Assembly: GCA_963849005.1 (NCBI GenBank)
Contig: CAWKGC010000024.1
Coordinates: 186,001-250,000 of the forward strand
Direction of reading: 5' to 3'
DNA length: 64,000 nt
DNA from: CAWKGC01 sp963849005
GTDB lineage: Bacteria > Pseudomonadota > Gammaproteobacteria > Burkholderiales > Usitatibacteraceae
The notes under the pieces are model-generated. The model was not told where the DNA came from, did no database searches, and was given only the letters and a program-made list of their open reading frames with translations. Positions 20,073-30,802 of this stretch are shown here, piece by piece; position 1 is the stretch's first letter, and each line of letters starts with the position of its first letter. The position numbers and the translations under genes are program-made.

Positions 20073-21063
20073 TCACCGCGGAGGCTTGCGCGAGGCAAGC
20101 GCGGCGGCGAGCTCGACCGCCTCCAGGAGGCTTCCCGAATCGATCTCGCCGCTGCCGGCGAGGTCGAGCGCGGTGCCATGGTCCACCGAAGTGCGGATGA
20201 TGGGCAGGCCCAGCGTCACGTTCACGCCGCGGCCGAAGGAGGCGAACTTGAGCACGGGCAGCCCCTGGTCGTGGAACATCGCCAGCGCGCAATCGCCTCG
20301 CGCGAGCATGGCCGGCGTGAACAGCGTGTCCGCCGGATAGGGGCCGCTCGCGGCGATGCCTTCGGACTTCGCCTGCGCGATGGCCGGCGCGATCACGTCG
20401 ATTTCCTCGCGCCCGAGGTGGCCGGACTCGCCGCCGTGCGGATTCAGGCCGGCGACGAGGATGCGCGGCGCCGCGATGCCGAAGCGCGACTTGAGGTCGC
20501 GGTCGATGATGCGCAGCGTCTCCACCAGCCACTCGCGGGTGATCGCGCCGCGGCACCGCGGCAAGCGGCAGGTGCGTGGTGGCGAGCGCCACGCGCAGCC
20601 CGCCGCCGGTGAGCATCATCACGACATGCGGCGGTGCGGGTGCGCGCGGCAAGGTATTCGGTGTGCCCGGTGAATGGCACGCCGGCGTCGTTGATGGCGC
20701 CCTTGTGCACCGGCGCCGTGACCATCGCGTCGAACTCGCCGCCGAGGCAGCCGTCGATGGCGCGGTCCAGGCACGCGAGCACCGCGCGGCCATTGCGCGG
20801 GTCGAGGTGGCCGGGAACGACGGGGGCCGGCATGGCGATGTCGATGACTTCAAGCCCGGTGCCCGCGCTGCCTGCCGCGCGAAACGCCGCCGCCGAGTCC
20901 GCGCGCGGCGGCGCGCGCGTCGAGCGCGCGAAGGTCGCCGATCACGACAAGGCGCGCAGGGATGCCGCTAGCGCTTGCGCGCAAGGAGCGCGCACAGGTC
21001 GTAGCCGATGCCGGCGGGCTCGCCCGCAGTGAGTGCCAGCGTGGGAGGTCTGCTCGCGGCCAT
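20073..21063 (-). CDS. pdxA: 4-hydroxythreonine-4-phosphate dehydrogenase, four frameshifts as read
   Basis: PdxA oxidises 4-phosphohydroxythreonine in vitamin B6 synthesis. Pieces in order are MAASRPPTLALTAGEPAGIG, then ASGIPARLVVIGDLRALDA, then AGSAGTGLEVIDIAMPAPVV through DAMVTAPVHKGAINDAG and TGHTEYLAA, then PHVVMMLTGGGLRVALATTHLPLAAV, then TREWLVETLRIIDRDL through LNPHGGESGH and MFHDQGLPVLK to the end. Metal and substrate motifs are intact. Frame changes lie near 20970, 20905, 20632 and 20549. Four breaks in one gene is high, so a real pseudogene cannot be excluded, but every piece is well conserved and neighbouring genes show the same kind of break. It starts 19 bases after surA. Confidence 0.87.
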
Positions 21064-21082
21064 CGCGCGGCGCCTTTGCCGC

Positions 21083-22430
21083 CTAGCGGTCTTCGAGCCG
21101 GTATTCGACGAAGGCGCGGTCGCGGATCTGCCGCAGCCAGTCCTGGTATGCCTCGTCGGCCTTGCGGGCGCGAACGGCATTGCGCGCGGCGGCCTTCTTG
21201 CGGTCTTCGGAGACCGGTTCCGCGCGGCGCTCGGTCACCTGGATCAGGTGCCAGCCGAATTGCGACTGCACCGGCTGGCTGATCTCGCCATCGCGCAGCG
21301 CGTTCATGGCGCGCTCGAACTCGGGCACGGTGTCGCCCGGCACGAGCCAGCCGAGGTCGCCGCCCTTGGCCGCGCTGCCGTCATCCGAGGACACCTTGGC
21401 GATCTCGGCAAAATCCTCGCCTGCCACGATCCTCGCGCGCAGGCTCACGAGGCGCGCGCGGACGTCCGCTTCGGAGACGCGTGTCCCTGGTGCGTATCAG
21501 GATGTGGCGCGCGCGCGTCTGCTGCACGGCGTCGGACGTCGCGGTCTTGCCGCGCTTCTCCAGCAACTTGATGATGTGGAAGCCGTTGGGGCTGCGCACG
21601 ATGTCGCTGGTCTCGCCGGGCTTCAACTTGTCCACCGTATCGAGGAAGAGCGTGGGCAGGCGGCCCGCGGCGCGCCAGCCGAGGTTGCCGCCCTGCAGCG
21701 CATCCGTGGCGTCCGAATAGGTCGCCGCGACCTGCGCGAAGACCGCGCCCTTGCGCAGCTCGGAGAGCGCCTGCAACGCGCGCCGCCGCCTCGCCTCGAT
21801 CTGGTCCGGCGTTGCCTGCTGCGGCACCGTCACGAGGATGTGGGAGAGCCGGAACTCGACGTTCGAGGTCTGGTCGCGCGCCTCAGCGGCGAGCTGGCTT
21901 TCCACCTCGGCATCGGTGACGACAATGGTGTTGTCCACTTCGCGCTCGCGCAGCCGAGTCAGCAGGATTTCCTGGCGGATGTCCTCGCGGAAGCGCGGAT
22001 ACTTGATGCCGTCCTTCTCGAGCATGGCGCGGAACGCCGCCATGCTCAGGTTGTTGTCCTCGGCGATGCGCTGGATGGTCTTCTCGAGCGTCGCGTCGTC
22101 GATCTTGATCCCGTTCTCCTTGGCGAGCTGCACCTGGACCATGTCGTTGATCATGCGCTCGAGCAGCTGCTTCGCGATCACGTCCGCAGGAGGCAGCTGC
22201 ACGTTCTGGCCCTGCAGCTGGCGCTTCACCAGCGTGATGCGCTCGTTCAGGTCGTTTTGCGTGATCACCTGGTCGTTCACGACCGCGATGATGCGGTCCA
22301 CCGTTAGCACGCGCGGCACCGCGCTCGGGATGCGCGTGTCGAGGCGGGAGGCGGGCGCCTGCTGCGCGACGCCCGCAAGCGGCACGAGGGCGAGGACGGC
22401 GGAAAGGACGGGCAGGGCGAAGGACTTCAT
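21083..22430 (-). CDS. surA: Periplasmic chaperone and peptidyl-prolyl isomerase SurA, one frameshift as read
   Basis: SurA escorts outer-membrane proteins through the periplasm. A signal peptide (MKSFALPVLSAVLALVPLAGVAQ) is followed by the chaperone N-domain (DRIIAVVNDQVITQNDLNERI) and two parvulin domains, marked by RLSHILVTVP...GGNLGWR and RARHILIRT...GGDLGWLVPG. The frame breaks near 21482 between RARHILIRT and SEADVRARLVSLRARI, an ACGCGT tract. The ATG overlaps the lptD stop as ATGA, the usual coupling in this operon. Full length is about 448 residues, normal for SurA. Confidence 0.94.
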
Positions 22431-24638
22431 TGGCTCAATTCGCTGTTGCTTCGATAGCCGGCGATGTTCTGCCGCAATGTCTCGAGAGGGTTGATGCCGA
22501 TTCGCGACAGGCCGCTCAGCTCCAGCTGGATCTGGAAGGACGTGGAGACCTGTTGCGAGGAAGTGATGAAGCGGTGGGCAACCGCGCGCAGCTGCCAGCA
22601 CCCGGAATTATACTCGAAGCCGACCAGCCCCTCGAGGAGCGCCTTGGGCGTGATGCTGTAGTTCCAGCGTGCGACGCCGGTCCAGCCCCCGCCTATCGGC
22701 CATTGCGTGGACAGGTCCACCTGGTCGACCGAGTTTCGGGTGTACCGGTAGGAGGCGTTGAAGATCCTTCCCGGCTCGGGCGCGTACCTCGCGCCGAAAT
22801 CGAAGCGCTGCCACTGGTCGAGGTTGGTGCTGTACTGGGCGTTGCTCTCCACCCAGATCGAGGAAGTCACCTGGCTGGCCACCTGCGCGAGCAGGTCGGA
22901 ACGCTGCTGCCCGGTGGTCGGCGGCGGGCCGGAGAGTGTCGACCAGCTCCTCGGTGAAGTTGCGGCGCTGGCCGACGGCCGCGCGCAGGCGCTCAAGCCC
23001 GGTGGCGTCCTCGAAGAAACGCGTCGTGATTGCGGCCGTGAGCGCGTTGGCATTGTTGACGCGGTCGCCGCCGACGAAGACGTTCTCGCTGAAGATCTGG
23101 CGGAAATTGAACTCCGACTGCGCCGTGGTGAAGTTCGGCAGCTCGCTCTGGTTCTGGTAGGGGATGTAGACGTAATAGAGGCGCGGCTCGATGGTCTGCA
23201 CGAAGGACTTGCCGCCGAAAGTGAACGGCCGGTCGAAGTAGAGGCCGGAGTCGACGCTCGCGATGGGAAGCGAAAGGGACGGGTTGACCGGGCCGGCGGT
23301 GTTGCCCGGGAGGTTGTAGTAGTTGTAGTTGAACCCGGCCTTCGGCGTGAGGAATCCCCACGGTGCTGCCAGGGGCAGCGAGACCGTGGGGTAGACGATG
23401 AGCCGGTCGCCGTTGATGAGCGTCGGCTGGCGGAAGCGCGACACTTCGCCGGTGAACGCCACGTCGAAGCCGTAGGCGTTCTGCTTGAACCCGTTGACCA
23501 GCAACTGCGGCGCAAGCGTGTAGGGCGGCGTGATCGGGTTTCCCGGGTCCTGCAGCACCTGGTAGGACAGGGTCCGCAAGGACGCGGCCCAGTTGGCGTC
23601 GTTGTAGCCCAGGATCACGTCGCGCGGCAGGTTCACGATCGAGGTGTTCGCCACGCGAGTGGACAGGTCGCGGAAGTAGTTGTTGTCCGAGACCACCTGC
23701 GCGTTCACGGCGAGGGTCACGCCCGGGAAGAGCGTCTGGTTGTGCCTGGCGTAAAGGAAGTAGCGGTCGCGGTCCGCGATGCGGTCGTGCGGCATGTACT
23801 CCCCGCCCAGCTCGCCCATGTAGGTCGGCTTCAGGTAACGGAACTCGCCGCCGAGCTGCACGCCGCGCTTGCTGAAGAGCCGCGGCGTGATCGTCGCGTC
23901 GTAGTCTTCCGCGATGTTCCAGTAGTACGGCAGCGCGAACTCGAAGCCGCTCTGGCCGGAAGTGCCGAAGGCCGGCGCGAGGAAGCCGCTTTTCCTCTTG
24001 TTGTTCAGCGGGAAGTTCAGGTACGGCGAGTAGAGGATCGGGACCCCGAGGAAGAGCACCGTGGCGTCGTACGCGTTGCCTTCGTTCTCCTTGTTGTCGA
24101 GCTCGAGCTCGCGCACCCTGAGGTACCAGTCTTCGCGCGGCACCGGGCAGGTGGTGTACACGGCATTGAAGAGCCGGGTGATCTGGTTTTCCTCGAACAG
24201 CCCGCGAGCGGCCTTGCCGTGCGCTGCGTGCTTCCGGTCGGCGCGCTTGGCGACATCGAGGACGATCTCGTCCATCTCGCCCTTCTCGTCGCCCAGGTCG
24301 TAGACCAGCTTCGGGCCGCTCGCGACGTCTCCGTCGCGGTCGAGGCGCACGTTGCCGGTCGCGGTCACGATCTCCGTTTCGGCTTCGTAGACGATGCGGT
24401 CGGCGCGGATCGCGAGCCCGACCTGGCGAATCTCCACGTTTCCCGTCGCGGTGATGCGCTCCCCGACACTGCCCGCGATCTCGTCCGCGCGCAGAAAGCG
24501 CGTCGCCTCGCGATCGAGCTTGGGCGGCGGCGGCTTCAGTTTCCGGTCGAGCCTGAGCGCCGCTTCATCGGCCATGGCCGACGACCACCCTGCGAGAAGC
24601 ACGGCGGCAAGGAGCGATCGGAGGCGTTCGGCGGGCAT
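22427..24638 (-). CDS. lptD: LPS-assembly protein LptD, one frameshift as read
   Basis: Outer-membrane barrel that inserts LPS into the outer leaflet with LptE. Signal peptide at residues 1-21 (ending SSAMA), then the OstA/LptA-like jellyroll (ITATGNVEIRQ, GNVRLDRDGD), then the long barrel with many aromatic strands. Family features such as TTCPVPREDWYL (one of the disulfide cysteines) and the closing IGINPLETLRQNIAGY are seen. The frame changes near 22935, between ELVDT and LSGPPPTTGQQ. About 737 residues. ATG at 24638 is divergent from amgK with 57 bases between, a layout also known from Pseudomonas. Confidence 0.94.
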
Positions 24639-24695
24639 GAAAGGCGGGGGATGCAGCAGGGGCGGTGCTAAAATTGCGAAGGATACACGCATCGC

Positions 24696-25721
24696 ATGAG
24701 CGCCTCCTCGCCCGCCGCTGCAGACACGCGGCTTTCCCTGCTCGAAGAATGGCTCGCGCGCGTTCTGCGCGGAGCGCCGTTTCGCCTCGAGCCCGCGTCT
24801 TCGGACGCAAGCTTCCGCCGCTATTTCCGCGTTTTCACCGAAGGCCGGACGCGCGTGGCCATGGACGCGCCGCCCGGGCGCGAGGACTGCCGGCCATTCG
24901 TCAAGGTCGCGGCCCTGCTTCGCGATGCCGGCCTGAATGCGCCCGAGGTGCTCGCCGAGGACCTCGAGCGGGGATTCCTCCTGCTCACCGACCTGGGCGG
25001 CACGACCTACCTGGCGGCGCTGAAGGCGGGCGATCCCGATCCCCTGATGCGCGATGCCATCGAGGCGCTGGTCCGGTGGCAGCTCGCGAGCCGCCCGAAC
25101 GTGCTGCCGCCGTATGACCTCGCCTTGATGCGGCGTGAGATCGAGCTGTTCCCGGAATGGTACGTCGGCAGGCATCTCGGCCATGCCCTGGCGCCGGCTC
25201 AGCGTGAAGTCCTCGACTCGGCTTTCGGCCGCATCCTCGAGGCCTGCCTCGCCCAACCCGCGGTCTACGTGCATCGCGATTACATGCCGCGCAACCTCAT
25301 GGTGAGCGAGCCCAATCCCGGCATCCTCGATTTCCAGGACGCCGTGCACGGGCCGATCAGCTACGACATCGCGTCGCTCACGCGCGACGCGTTCCTTTCC
25401 TGGGAGGAGGAGCGCGTGATCGACTGGACGGTGCGCTACTGGGAGCGCGCGCGCAAGGCGGGCCTGCCGGTGCGGGGCGATTTCGGCGACTTCTGGCGCG
25501 AGGTCGAATGGATGGGGCTGCAAAGGCACCTGAAGGTGCTGGGAATATTCGCGCGCATCCACTACCGCGACGGCAAGCCCCATTACCTCACCGACACGCC
25601 GCGCTTTCTCGGCTACGTCCTGGGCGTGGCGCGGCGATACCGGGAGCTCGGCCCGCTCGCGGCACTCATCGACGAGCTCGAAGGCACGCGCGTGCAGGCC
25701 GGCTACACTTTCCAGCGATGA
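24696..25721 (+). CDS. amgK: N-acetylmuramate/N-acetylglucosamine anomeric kinase
   Basis: A 341-residue kinase of the aminoglycoside-phosphotransferase fold that makes MurNAc-1-phosphate in cell-wall sugar recycling. Kinase motifs are visible: VHRDYMPRNLMV (catalytic loop, with Asp and Asn) and GILDFQDAVHGP (metal-binding Asp). The assignment to AmgK over another phosphotransferase rests on its partner murU, which overlaps it by four bases, and on the position divergent from lptD, the same as the characterised Pseudomonas putida pair. A TAAAAT -10-like hexamer lies at 24669-24674. Confidence 0.9.
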   Translation: MSASSPAAADTRLSLLEEWLARVLRGAPFRLEPASSDASFRRYFRVFTEGRTRVAMDAPPGREDCRPFVKVAALLRDAGLNAPEVLAEDLERGFLLLTDLGGTTYLAALKAGDPDPLMRDAIEALVRWQLASRPNVLPPYDLALMRREIELFPEWYVGRHLGHALAPAQREVLDSAFGRILEACLAQPAVYVHRDYMPRNLMVSEPNPGILDFQDAVHGPISYDIASLTRDAFLSWEEERVIDWTVRYWERARKAGLPVRGDFGDFWREVEWMGLQRHLKVLGIFARIHYRDGKPHYLTDTPRFLGYVLGVARRYRELGPLAALIDELEGTRVQAGYTFQR

Positions 25722-26404
25722 CACGAGCCCTTATCCTCGCCGCCGGGCGCGGCGAGCGCATGCGCCCCTTGTCCGACACGGTGCCCAAGCCGCTGCTCGC
25801 CGTGGGCGGCAAGCCGCTCATCGTCTGGCAGGTCGAGCGCCTCGTCGCCGGCGGCATCACCGGGATCGTCGTGAACCATTCGCATCTCGGCGCGCAGATC
25901 GAGGCAGCCCTCGGCGACGGATCGCGCTTCGGCGCGGCCATCCGTCATTCGCGCGAGGAGGAGGCGCTGGAAACAGCGGGAGGAGTTGCCCACGCATTGC
26001 ACCTGCTCGGGGACCGGCCCTTCGTGGTCGTGAGCGGCGACATCTGGACCGAGTTCCCCTACCGGTCGCTGCTCGCGCGCGCAGCCGAGGTCGAGTCCGG
26101 CTTCCCGGCGCATTGCGCGCACTTCGTGCTGGTCGACAACCCCCCGTTTCATCCCGGCGGCGACATGGCGCTCCTCGAGGGGCGCATCGCCCGCGAGGGT
26201 GCCATGCTCACCTACGCCAACATCGGCGTGTTCCACCCGAAATGCTTTGCCGGCCTGGATCCCGGCCGGCGCCTCGCGCTTTTCCCGTGGTCGTATGCAA
26301 TGGTCGAGGCCGGGCGTGTGAGCGGCGAGCACTATCACGGCCGCTGGGCGAACCTCGGGACGCCGCGAGATCTCGAGCAACTCGACAAGGAGCTTTCACC
26401 ATGA
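25718..26404 (+). CDS. murU: N-acetylmuramate-1-phosphate uridylyltransferase
   Basis: A 228-residue nucleotidyltransferase that turns MurNAc-1-phosphate and UTP into UDP-MurNAc, bypassing de novo synthesis and its fosfomycin-sensitive step. The opening MTRALILAAGRGERMRPLSD and VPKPLLAVGGKPLI are the nucleotide-binding signature, and VVSGDIWTEF carries the metal-binding Asp. Overlap of ATGA with both amgK upstream and the flavin protein downstream indicates one operon. A general NDP-sugar pyrophosphorylase would look similar; the amgK linkage supports MurU. Confidence 0.9.
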   Translation: MTRALILAAGRGERMRPLSDTVPKPLLAVGGKPLIVWQVERLVAGGITGIVVNHSHLGAQIEAALGDGSRFGAAIRHSREEEALETAGGVAHALHLLGDRPFVVVSGDIWTEFPYRSLLARAAEVESGFPAHCAHFVLVDNPPFHPGGDMALLEGRIAREGAMLTYANIGVFHPKCFAGLDPGRRLALFPWSYAMVEAGRVSGEHYHGRWANLGTPRDLEQLDKELSP

Positions 26405-27036
26405 CGGTCTATGTCCCGCGCCACTTCTCCGCGGAGGACCCGGCAACGCTCAGGGCCTTCGTCGAGGCGAACGCCTTCGGCACGCTCGTGACGCACCACG
26501 ACGGCGAGACGATGGTCTCGCACATTCCCTTCGTCGTCGATTCGGACGGCGCAGGCGCGCTCGTCCTGCACGGGCACGTCGCGCGCGCCAATCCGCACTG
26601 GAAAACGCTGGAGGCGTCGCAGCCGCTGGTGATCTTCAGCGGCCCCCACGGCTACATTTCGCCGACGTGGTACGAAAAGCACCCGAGCGTGCCGACCTGG
26701 AACTACACGGTGGTCCATGCGCACGGAGTGGCGCGGCTGGTCGATGCCGCCGCGCTCGAGCGCACGCTCGGCCGGCTGTCGGCGCACTACGAGTCGGGGA
26801 ACCCCGAGCCCTGGCGCATGGAGAGCCTCGATCGCGACTTCACGGACACGATGATGCGGGCGATCGTCGGCTTCGAGATCGCGGTCGAGCGGCTCGAGGG
26901 CAAGTTCAAGCTGTCGCAGAACCGCGTCCCCGCCGACCAGCGCCGCGTGATCGCCGCGCTGGAATCGCGCGGGGAAGGCGGGCTCGCGGCGATGATGCGC
27001 AAGGCGTGTTTTCCGGATGGGGCGGAAACCCCGTAA
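26401..27036 (+). CDS. FMN-binding PaiB-like protein
   Basis: A 211-residue protein of the PaiB / FMN-binding negative transcriptional regulator family. It begins MTVYVPRHFSAEDPATLRAFVEANAFGTLVT and contains HGHVARANPHW and PTWNYTVVHAHG, the family landmarks of a split-barrel flavin-binding fold. In Bacillus, PaiB represses protease and sporulation genes, but in proteobacteria the role is not established. The ATG overlaps the murU stop. Its position next to the recycling genes may only be co-transcription. Confidence 0.85.
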   Translation: MTVYVPRHFSAEDPATLRAFVEANAFGTLVTHHDGETMVSHIPFVVDSDGAGALVLHGHVARANPHWKTLEASQPLVIFSGPHGYISPTWYEKHPSVPTWNYTVVHAHGVARLVDAAALERTLGRLSAHYESGNPEPWRMESLDRDFTDTMMRAIVGFEIAVERLEGKFKLSQNRVPADQRRVIAALESRGEGGLAAMMRKACFPDGAETP

Positions 27037-27083
27037 AATCGCGCTTTCGCGTGCCGCAAGCGGCCCATTGCACGGAGTCCTCG

Positions 27084-28404
27084 ATGAAATCCGAACACCT
27101 GATCGCCGTGAAACCGTTCGTCCAGCGCCGCGCGCGCCTTGCCGGTGCGCTCGGCGAGGGCGTGCTGGTCATGCCGACCGCGCCGGAACGCACCCGCAAC
27201 GCCGATTCGCAATACGACTATCGCTGGGACAGCGGGTTCTATTACCTCACGGGATTTCGCGAGCCCGAGTCGGTGCTGGTGATCGCGCTCGGCAAGAAGC
27301 CGCGACATATCCTGTTCTGCCGCGAGAAGAACCTCGAACGCGAGATCTGGGACGGCTACCGCTTCGGCCCGGACCTGGCGCGCGAGGCGTTCGGCTTCGA
27401 CGAGGCCTACCCGATCGGCGAACTCGAGGAGCGCCTGCCCGAGCTGATCGCCAACCAGGACGTGCTGCATACGACGGTTGGCGCCGATCCCCAGTGGGAC
27501 GTGCGCGTCACCGGCTGGCTGAACGCCGTTCGCGCGAAGGCGCGCACCGGCGTCACCGCGCCGGTCGAGATTCGCGAGGCGCGCGCGATGGTGAACGACA
27601 TGCGCCTCATCAAGGACGACCAGGAGCTGGCGATCATGCGCCGCGCCGCGGAGATCTCCGGGGCCGCGCACGTGCGCGCGATGCGCGCTGCATTGCCCGG
27701 GCGCCGCGAGTACGAAGTCGAGGCCGAGCTGATCCACGAATTTTGCCGAAATGGCGCGCGCGCGCCGGCCTACGGCTCGATCGTCGCCTCCGGCGCCAAC
27801 GCCTGCGTGCTGCATTACCGCGAGAACTCGGCCGTGCTGCGCAAGGGCGACCTGATGCTGATCGACGCGGGCTGCGAGCTCGACAGCTATGCCGCCGACA
27901 TCACCCGCACGTTCCCCATCGGCGGGCGCTTCTCCGGCCCGCAGAAGGACATCTACGAGCTCGTTCTCGCCTCGCAGGAAGCGGCCATCAAGATGGTGAA
28001 GCCGGGCGCCGACTTCGTCGCCTACCATGACGCCGCCACGCGCGTGCTCGCGCGCGGGTTCATCGACCTGAAGCTGTGCAAGGGAACGGTCGATGCGGTG
28101 ATCGATAGCGGCAGCCTACAAGCAGTTCTACATGCACCGCACCGGCCATTGGCTGGGGCTCGACGTGCACGACGCCGGCGACTACATGCTGCGCGGCAAG
28201 TGGCGCAAGCTCGCGCCCGGCATGGTGCTCACCGTCGAACCGGGATGCTACATCCGGCCGGGGAAGGGCGTTCCCAAGGCGTTCTGGAACATCGGCGTGC
28301 GCATCGAGGACGACGTTCTGGTCACGGGCAAGGGGCGCGAGGTCCTCACAGCCGCATGCCCGAAGACGGTGAAGCAGGTCGAGGAGGCGGTGCTGGGCCG
28401 CTAG
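27084..28404 (+). CDS. pepP: Xaa-Pro aminopeptidase P, one frameshift as read
   Basis: Removes N-terminal residues in front of proline. The N-domain starts MKSEHLIAVKPFVQRRARL and the pita-bread catalytic domain carries the metal ligands in LIDAGCELDSYAADITRTFP (two Asp), TGHWLGLDVHD (His), VLTVEPGCYI (Glu) and GVRIEDDVLV (Glu). The frame breaks near 28116: dropping one C from AGCCTAC gives GSYKQFYMHRTGHWLG, the expected sequence. About 439 residues when repaired. It heads the pepP-ubiH-hydroxylase run common in proteobacteria. A TAAAAT hexamer at 27034-27039 may be its -10. Confidence 0.93.
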
Positions 28405-28420
28405 GCCCGGGTGCCGCGCC

Positions 28421-29590
28421 ATGCAGCCCTCGGCGCCATCGCCGGCCGTGCTCGATGTCGCGATCGTCGGGGCGGGGCCTGTGGGCGCCGCGCTCGCTGC
28501 CCGGCTTGCGGGAACCGGGCTTTCCTTCGCGGTCATCGAGGCGCGCGAGAGCGCAGCGGTTGACGCGCGCACGCTCGCGCTTTCGCATGCCAGCCGCTTG
28601 TTCCTCGAACGCGCCGCGGCGTGGCCCGCGGCAGTCACGCCGATCGAGTCCATCCATGTTTCCCAGAAGGGCGGCCCGGGTCGAACCCTGATCACGGCGC
28701 GCGAGCAGGGCCTGCCGGCGCTGGGCTATGCGCTGTCCTACGTGGACCTGCAGGCAGCGCTTGCGGCACGCCTGCAGGCGGCGGAAATCGACGTTCGCTA
28801 CGGCGCGCGCGTCGAGGCGATAGAGCTCGGCGAAAAGGCGGTCGTGCGCTACGCTCGTGGCGGCGCGATAGAGGCCATCACTGCGCGCCTGCTGGTGCTC
28901 GCCGACGGCGGCGCCAACGCGCACCTCTTGCCCGGCATCGCGTTTTCCGAGAAGGACTACGGGCAGACGGCGGTCACCGCGAAGGTCGCCACCGATCGGC
29001 CGCATGGCGGCCGGGCCTACGAGCGCTTCACGAACGAGGGCCCGGCGGCGCTGCTGCCCCTCGGGAGCGGCTATTCGCTGGTATGGACGGCAGGGCCGGA
29101 GGAAGCAACGCGCCTGAAGGCGCTCGACGAAGAGACCTTCCTTGCGCAATTGCAGGAGCACTTCGGCGATCGCGCCGGGCGATTCATCTCCGCGGGAACG
29201 CGTGCGGCGTTTCCCCTCAAGCTGCGCACCATCAACGAGGCCATCGCCAGGCGCACCGTGCTGGTGGGCAACGCCGCACGCACCTTGCATCCGATCGCGG
29301 GGCAGGGACTCAACATCGGGCTGCGCGATGCCGAGGCGCTGGCCGGGCTGCTGCTGTCTGCCGGGCGCGAAGAGATCGGCGGCGCGGCGATGCTCGAGGA
29401 ATACCGCGACCTTCGCAGCCGCGACAGCGCGCGCGGGGCCTCGTTTACCGACCTGCTCGTGTCGGCCTTTGCGCGGCGCGGCCCGATGGTGAAGTGGGGC
29501 CGCGGACTCGCGCTGACCGCGCTCGATGTGCTGCCGCCGGCGCGCCGCCTGCTCGCGGACCGCATGATCTTCGGGGCGCCCTCGCGGTGA
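28421..29590 (+). CDS. ubiH: UbiH-type FAD-dependent ubiquinone ring hydroxylase
   Basis: A 389-residue flavin monooxygenase that hydroxylates the quinone ring in ubiquinone synthesis. It has the N-terminal dinucleotide motif DVAIVGAGPVGAALAARLA, the internal DG motif region LLVLADGGANAHL and the C-terminal FAD motif VGNAARTLHPIAGQGLNIGLRDAEAL. It follows pepP by 16 bases and overlaps the next flavin hydroxylase by GTGA. No frameshift. In the C-terminal motif VGNAA stands where most UbiH proteins have VGDAA or IGNAA, which is within family range. Confidence 0.93.
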   Translation: MQPSAPSPAVLDVAIVGAGPVGAALAARLAGTGLSFAVIEARESAAVDARTLALSHASRLFLERAAAWPAAVTPIESIHVSQKGGPGRTLITAREQGLPALGYALSYVDLQAALAARLQAAEIDVRYGARVEAIELGEKAVVRYARGGAIEAITARLLVLADGGANAHLLPGIAFSEKDYGQTAVTAKVATDRPHGGRAYERFTNEGPAALLPLGSGYSLVWTAGPEEATRLKALDEETFLAQLQEHFGDRAGRFISAGTRAAFPLKLRTINEAIARRTVLVGNAARTLHPIAGQGLNIGLRDAEALAGLLLSAGREEIGGAAMLEEYRDLRSRDSARGASFTDLLVSAFARRGPMVKWGRGLALTALDVLPPARRLLADRMIFGAPSR

Positions 29591-30742
29591 CGCGGCAGCC
29601 GGTCATCGTCGTGGGCGGCGGGCTCGTCGGCCTCGCATTCGCCTGCGCCGTGAAGGATTCGCCGGTCAAGGTTTTCGAGGCCCGCGCCGCGGAACCGCGC
29701 GCGCCCGGCGATGCCCGGGATTCGCGCATCTACGCGCTGAGTCCCGGCACGCGGCGTTTCCTTTCCGGTATCGGCGCGTGGGACAAGCTCGATGGCGACC
29801 GGGTGACCGCCGTCGGGCGCATGGTCGTCTCGGGCGACGCCGGCGGCAAGCTCGATTTCGTCGCGCCAGCGGGCGAGGCGCTCGCCTGGATCGCCGAGGG
29901 CGACCGGCTGCTCGATGCGCTTGGCCTGCGGGCACGCGAGCTCGGCGAGGTTTCCGTGGTCGCGCCGGCCGCCGGGGCAATCGATCAAGGCCATGCCGCG
30001 GGATGCGAATTGCGCCTGCAGGACGGCTCGGTGCATTCGGGCACGCTCGCGGTCGCCGCCGACGGATCCGGATCGTGGATGCGCGGCGAACTGGGCGTGG
30101 CCGTCGATTGCGACGACTACGAGGAGACGGCGTTCGTCGCGAACTTCGAGACGGAACGGGCGCATTCCGGCATCGCCCGCCAGTGGTTCTCTGGCGACGG
30201 CATCCTTGCGTGGCTGCCGCTCGCGGGCAGGCGCGTCTCGATCGTCTGGTCGGCCTCTGCAGCGCTCGCCGCGGAACTCACGGCGCTTGACCATGTGCCG
30301 TTTGCCGCGCGCGTGGAGGCGGCCGGCGACGGCGTGCTCGGCGCGATGCGCGTCGATTTCCGCGGTCTTGCGCTTTCCGTTGCGCCGCCTTCGCGCCCGC
30401 AACCTCGCGATGCCCGGCGCGGTCCTTGTCGGCGATGCGGCGCACACGCTCCACCCGCTTGCCGGGCAGGGAGTGAACCTCGGCTTCAGGGATGCGCAGG
30501 AGCTTGCGGCGACGCTCGCCGCGCGTTCGCCGCTGGAGCGGCCCGGCGACCTTGCCGTGCTGCGACGCCACGAACGAGCGAGGCGCGAGGATATCGCGGC
30601 GATGTCGGTGACCACGCACGGCCTCGACCGGCTTTTTTCCTCGGGTTCGCCTGCTGTCCGGCGCCTGCGCAATGCCGGGCTTTCGCTCACCGACCGGATG
30701 GCGCCCCTGAAGCGAGCCTTCGCGTACCACGCGATGCAGTGA
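29587..30742 (+). CDS. Second UbiH/UbiF/COQ6-family hydroxylase, one frameshift as read
   Basis: A flavin monooxygenase of about 384 residues beside ubiH. GTG at 29587 overlaps the ubiH stop and opens MTRQPVIVVGGGLVGLAFACAV, the FAD-binding motif; the C-terminal motif VGDAAHTLHPLAGQGVNLGFRDA is intact. The frame changes near 30365, between MRVDFRG and LRFPLRRLRARNLAMPG. Since a Coq7-type enzyme is also encoded in this window, the step done by UbiF in E. coli is probably covered by Coq7, leaving C5 hydroxylation (UbiI-like) as the best guess for this protein. That is inference. Confidence 0.88.
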
Positions 30743-30802
30743 TGCCTGTGCGGAACTTTGTCGCCGTGCAACTGACCAAGGCAAACCACACAAGGCCCTG
30801 AC

